A stretch of 64,000 nucleotides of DNA from Rutstroemia sp. NJR-2017a BVV2 (lineage: Eukaryota > Ascomycota > Leotiomycetes > Helotiales > Rutstroemiaceae): contig NJPS01000012.1 in NCBI GenBank assembly GCA_002946415.1, positions 248,001 through 312,000 of the forward strand, read 5' to 3'. Positions within the stretch are counted from its first letter, which is position 1; each line of letters opens with the position of its first letter. The translations under genes were made by a program, and so were the position numbers. Under the pieces are notes generated by a model that worked only from the letters and a program-made list of their open reading frames with translations, ran no database searches and was not told the origin of the DNA. Below are positions 60,574 through 64,000 of the stretch, one piece after another.

Positions 60574-62444
60574 TCAAAGACACCTAGCAGTACTTTCTCG
60601 CTCTTCTAGATCCATGTATCTCGCCTCAATTTCCCCTCTATTTGCAGCTTCTTCCGATTCTTTCCTCCCTCTTCTATCCACAGCTCTTATACCAGTTTGT
60701 ACTACCTCTCTTATGTGATCTCTTTCTACCGTGATAACGTTTTCAGGATAAGTAATATTGACTCCCTCAACATCTATAGGAAGTTTCTCTGCCCCCGCAG
60801 TTACCGTTGTCGTAACTGTCGCAAGTGGTTCTCGAGGGTAACTGTCCTGAGTGAATAACATGTACTCTCTAAGACCCGTCTCTGAGTGTGGTGAGCGAGG
60901 TCCGAATCTTCTGGGTGAGATGGGCATGCTGGTTTCGGGAGGACAGTTGTTGGCGAATGAACTGTTGGGTAAGAAGGTTGAGGCGTTGTCTTTGGATGTT
61001 ATCCAATGAAGCACCAAGACACTGAAGAGGACTACGAAGTGAGTTAGTGGACGTATTAGAAGGGGGAATGGCACTCACTATCGACGTTACAACACATGAG
61101 ACAGATCCATCCTGGTTCACCTTTCAGAACCATGACCAGTGTGAGGTTGCTACCGATGGTCAGTCTGGGCTGCAAAATATAGTATACGGAAGGTAACTCA
61201 CGCAACGCTCGAGGTCAATGTGCAGCAGCTGCCAACAAAGGTCCGGAGTGCAACAGTGCGAGTTTGTGAGGTAGGATTGTGCTTGTAGGAATAGAGGCCT
61301 GCATCTGTTAGCCTTGTTGAAGCCCCAACCTGAGGATTGTGTACCCTTGAGCGGAATGAGAAATAATGATGTTAGGTATACCTGTGTTCGTCAGAAAACA
61401 GATGTCTTAGGATGACAACAATCAACTAACATTAACAAGTATATCAAAAGCCTGTGAAGAGTCAATCGATGGATCTTCAGCAAAGAAGAGATAAAGTCCC
61501 GCTACACTTAGCAGATGTACATACAATAAGGGGTATCATGGCCACTCTCTTCATTCCAATGCGACATTGTCCTTTGTTGTAATTTGCCAAACGGCTGCAA
61601 GTCAAATGTCAGGTTAATATAAGATGCTCAGTTCCGATATCAGCACCCACAATATAAAATTCAATGCGATAACAACGCAGTAAGGAACTGTGATGTGATC
61701 AGATTTAGCAACCTCATCTTGACTCGGTCCACATACCTAGCATTCCAAATGCATTGAACAAGTAAAGTTGATCCTTAATCCGTGGCTTCGAAGATCGACG
61801 AATTATGTACTGCATATTCGTCAGAAATGCAAAGCGATATGGGCGAAAGCCTAAATGGAAACATACCACTCTCTCGACGAGGAAATAATAGATGAGCTAG
61901 AAGGGTGAGTTCTAGAATTAACTTGAAACGGGTCCTACTCACAACCTAAACCAGGATTAGCATTATATGAATCTTAAATGTCCAGCTTGAGATCACGGCG
62001 ACGATGATACCCGAGACTTGTACTCACTTTGGTGGTCATGTAACAAGTCAAACATAACAAGATGGCATTCTCGCACATCTTCTTGGATGAATTAACTCCA
62101 TAACCAGCCGATACAACAGCAGTTCCAAGCACGAACGTGATGGGATCAGAATATATCAAGATGACCACTACCGCAATTTCAGTAATCAAATACATGAAAT
62201 AATGATTGACAGCACTCACACCAACAGACAAGTGGATATCGAGACCAATCACGCACATTCTGAATGCGACGAGCTGCAGGAAAACCAGGGCGTTAGTTTT
62301 ATGCATAGAAATTTTGCCGAAGAACGTACTCAGACAAACTGCTAGAATTCCCATTGAGACCATTGACAAGATAATTGAGAACACTATGCCAGCTCTTGGT
62401 TCTTGGGCTGGCGTTTCCACACTTCGACTCCACGTATCTGCCAT
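60574..62444 (-). CDS. Fungal multi-pass membrane protein, intron-rich
   Basis: My model has exons complement(60574..61031, 61079..61149, 61202..61298, 61345..61381, 61431..61451, 61525..61594, 61651..61687, 61737..61809, 61867..61896, 61943..61945, 62028..62444), 437 residues. Hydrophobic segments suggest seven or eight helices: IVFSIILSMVSMGILAV near the start, LIYYFLVERVYIIRR, FGMLVPYCVVIALNFIF, VAMIPLIAFDILVNVYLT, RTFVGSCCTLTSSVANLT and WICLMCCNVDILFSVLVLHW. The tail of about 140 residues is soluble and Pro/Arg/Glu-rich. Layout resembles uncharacterised fungal GPCR-like proteins; I know no ligand. Exon 1 may hide another intron between 62232 and about 62096, whose removal would leave seven helices. 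The 3-nt exon is tentative. Confidence 0.68.
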
Positions 62445-64000
62445 AGTATTTTCGAGTTCGATAGAATTGAACCTTCGAATGAGAGACTATCCAAAAAGTT
62501 CCTATGAATTCCACGGATATGTCGACCTGTTATCAGATGCCCACCCATGAAAGGCGGAACTATCGTGCAACAGCTAGACTCAATAAGCATATACGAAAGA
62601 CAAAATCATGTCGAGCTACATCGAGCTGCAATCGACATGTTTGGCATCCTGTTGCCCGAGAAAATATGTGGAACCGAGCATTCCTGATGCTCGTATGGCA
62701 GCCACGATATGATTTTGACGAGGCGGGAAAGATAAGTTCTCGGGGATGTCGCATAAAGCAAAGCTATTGCGCCACATGTTCCTCACCCCGAAGCCAGGGA
62801 TAAGATTTTATGATATATGACAAAAATTACTGGGTAGAGAACTTTCTCCACCGAGTCTAGTCACCTCAGTCTCTTCCAGCTACGAAGTCGAAAGATCATG
62901 AGTTGTTATAGAGCCTTGGCTGTTCCTTCCAGGGGTAGTAGAAGTGTGCGAATTGCTTAAGGTTGTAGAGATAGTAATGAAGTGTCCAGGTAAGAAGCCA
63001 AGCACAAAGAAAATAAACATTGTGGTGCGATCGACTGCAGCAAAGCAGAGACATATGACAGAATGTCTGCATGGACAACCTTGTACTCGGAATATAAAGT
63101 TTGTAATATGCAGCCGCAACACACCATGCTGCTGTCATTTTGGCTAGGAGCATGAAGCAGATAAGGCGCTTTTATTGCTTCCCAGTATGCCGTGCCGAGA
63201 CTATCCGAAGCGCTTTGACCTCGAATAAGGTTAAGACGTATTGCTTCTCCTTGAATATCTAGTAACGCCATCGTGGAAAACGGGCAGTTCTGATGGCAGC
63301 GATACGGCTTTGACACGGGCCGAATCTCTCTTACTCAGTTCTCCTGTCTTCGTCACGCACCATAACGTTCTAGTAAGCAAAACCCTGCATCTCGCCGACC
63401 AGGAAGACAAGACTACAGTGATATCTCTGAAAGCGAATGGATCGAGATGATATATTATAGCTTATGAAATCTAGATTCTCCTTCGCCGATGTCTATCAGG
63501 CAAGAATTGCTTATTCAGTAGTAGCAAAAAGTAGGCCTGATAGTTCAGTCTACGAATGTGAGAAGGTACTGTTTTAAACTCGATAGAATAAGCTACATTA
63601 TCGATCTATCGAATTCTATTAGAACTAAGATCTTTCCTTGCGGCAAATACGCGCCTAGAACCCTCGAAATTAGCGCTAGTATTGCGGGTATGATATTGCT
63701 TTTATTTATATTTCGCTGATGTTACACATCGACGTGACATCGTAGGTGGGTGCTGTTGTTGGTTCGTTACTTTCACCTAGATATCACGTACAGCCAGACT
63801 ACCATGGCTGAAATTGTGCCATATATCTTTTCCTTCCTTCTTTGGACCACAGGCCAATGATACAGCACTGTGAATTTGAAGCATCATGAACTATAACTGT
63901 ACACCCTGAGTCTATTCAGCAGATCTTAAGCTGCATCAACGTTGAATTCTTTTCCCAGAATTCGGGCATAATTCTAGTTGCCAAGCCCACCCTTCGCACC
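62445..64000. other. Right-edge region without a supported gene
   Basis: Upstream side of the membrane protein gene to the window end. Hydrophobic ORFs on - around 62880-63316 do not form a consistent gene model. No RNA gene or repeat recognised. Confidence 0.45.

Noticed and set aside
62880..63316. Hydrophobic minus-strand ORFs that might be a second copy of the neighbouring membrane protein
   Set aside because: Slight resemblance of a Cys-rich segment followed by a Ser/Thr tail, but no consistent splice pattern and no shared motif longer than a few residues.

Overview
The window looks like nuclear DNA from a filamentous ascomycete (Pezizomycotina). Genes are dense and on both strands. They are broken by short GT-AG introns, mostly 50-100 nt with CTAAC-like branch sites. 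Several families are typical of these fungi: CreC, a VIVID-type LOV photoreceptor, NOT4 with a long C-terminal extension, and an intron-rich membrane protein. A leotiomycete (Helotiales, Botrytis/Sclerotinia relatives) is my best guess, but the genus is not proven by anything here. There are no CRISPR arrays, rRNA genes, prophages or convincing transposons.

Layout. 0-9.4 kb: 5' part of a DUF2433 phosphoesterase-like gene (-, runs off the left edge), GEM1/Miro GTPase (-), WD40 protein CreC (+), Smr-domain protein (-). 10-16 kb: large UFD4/TRIP12-type HECT ubiquitin ligase (-). 18.4-24.1 kb: NMN adenylyltransferase (+) and NPC1-like sterol transporter NCR1 (+). 24.5-31.5 kb: complex I 30-kDa subunit (-), NOT4 E3 ligase (+), and a downstream ORF that can be spliced in frame onto NOT4. 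32.2-42.2 kb: methylthioadenosine phosphorylase (+), Mediator subunit 13 (-), ENP2/NOL10 (+), single-pass Ser-rich membrane protein (-). 44.3-49 kb: 1456-residue coiled-coil protein of unknown role (+). 50.4-55.1 kb: mitochondrial ribosomal protein bL33m (-, with a 1-kb intron) and VVD-like blue-light receptor (+), transcribed divergently. 55.1-60.5 kb: 5.5 kb without a convincing gene, much of it strongly purine-rich on one strand. 60.6-62.4 kb: eleven-exon multi-pass membrane protein (-). 62.4-64 kb: nothing convincing.

Functionally this is a mosaic of unrelated housekeeping genes: ubiquitin signalling, transcription control, ribosome biogenesis, mitochondria, NAD and methionine salvage, sterol transport. 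It is not a gene cluster. I rebuilt exon-intron structures by hand. For every complete multi-exon gene the spliced length is a multiple of three and the reading frame stays open, which supports the models. Points of special interest are the NOT4 junction, the bL33m long intron, a GC-AG intron in the HECT ligase, a possible 3-nt microexon, several start codons sitting in tiny first exons, and palindromes plus GATCGA motifs upstream of the LOV gene.
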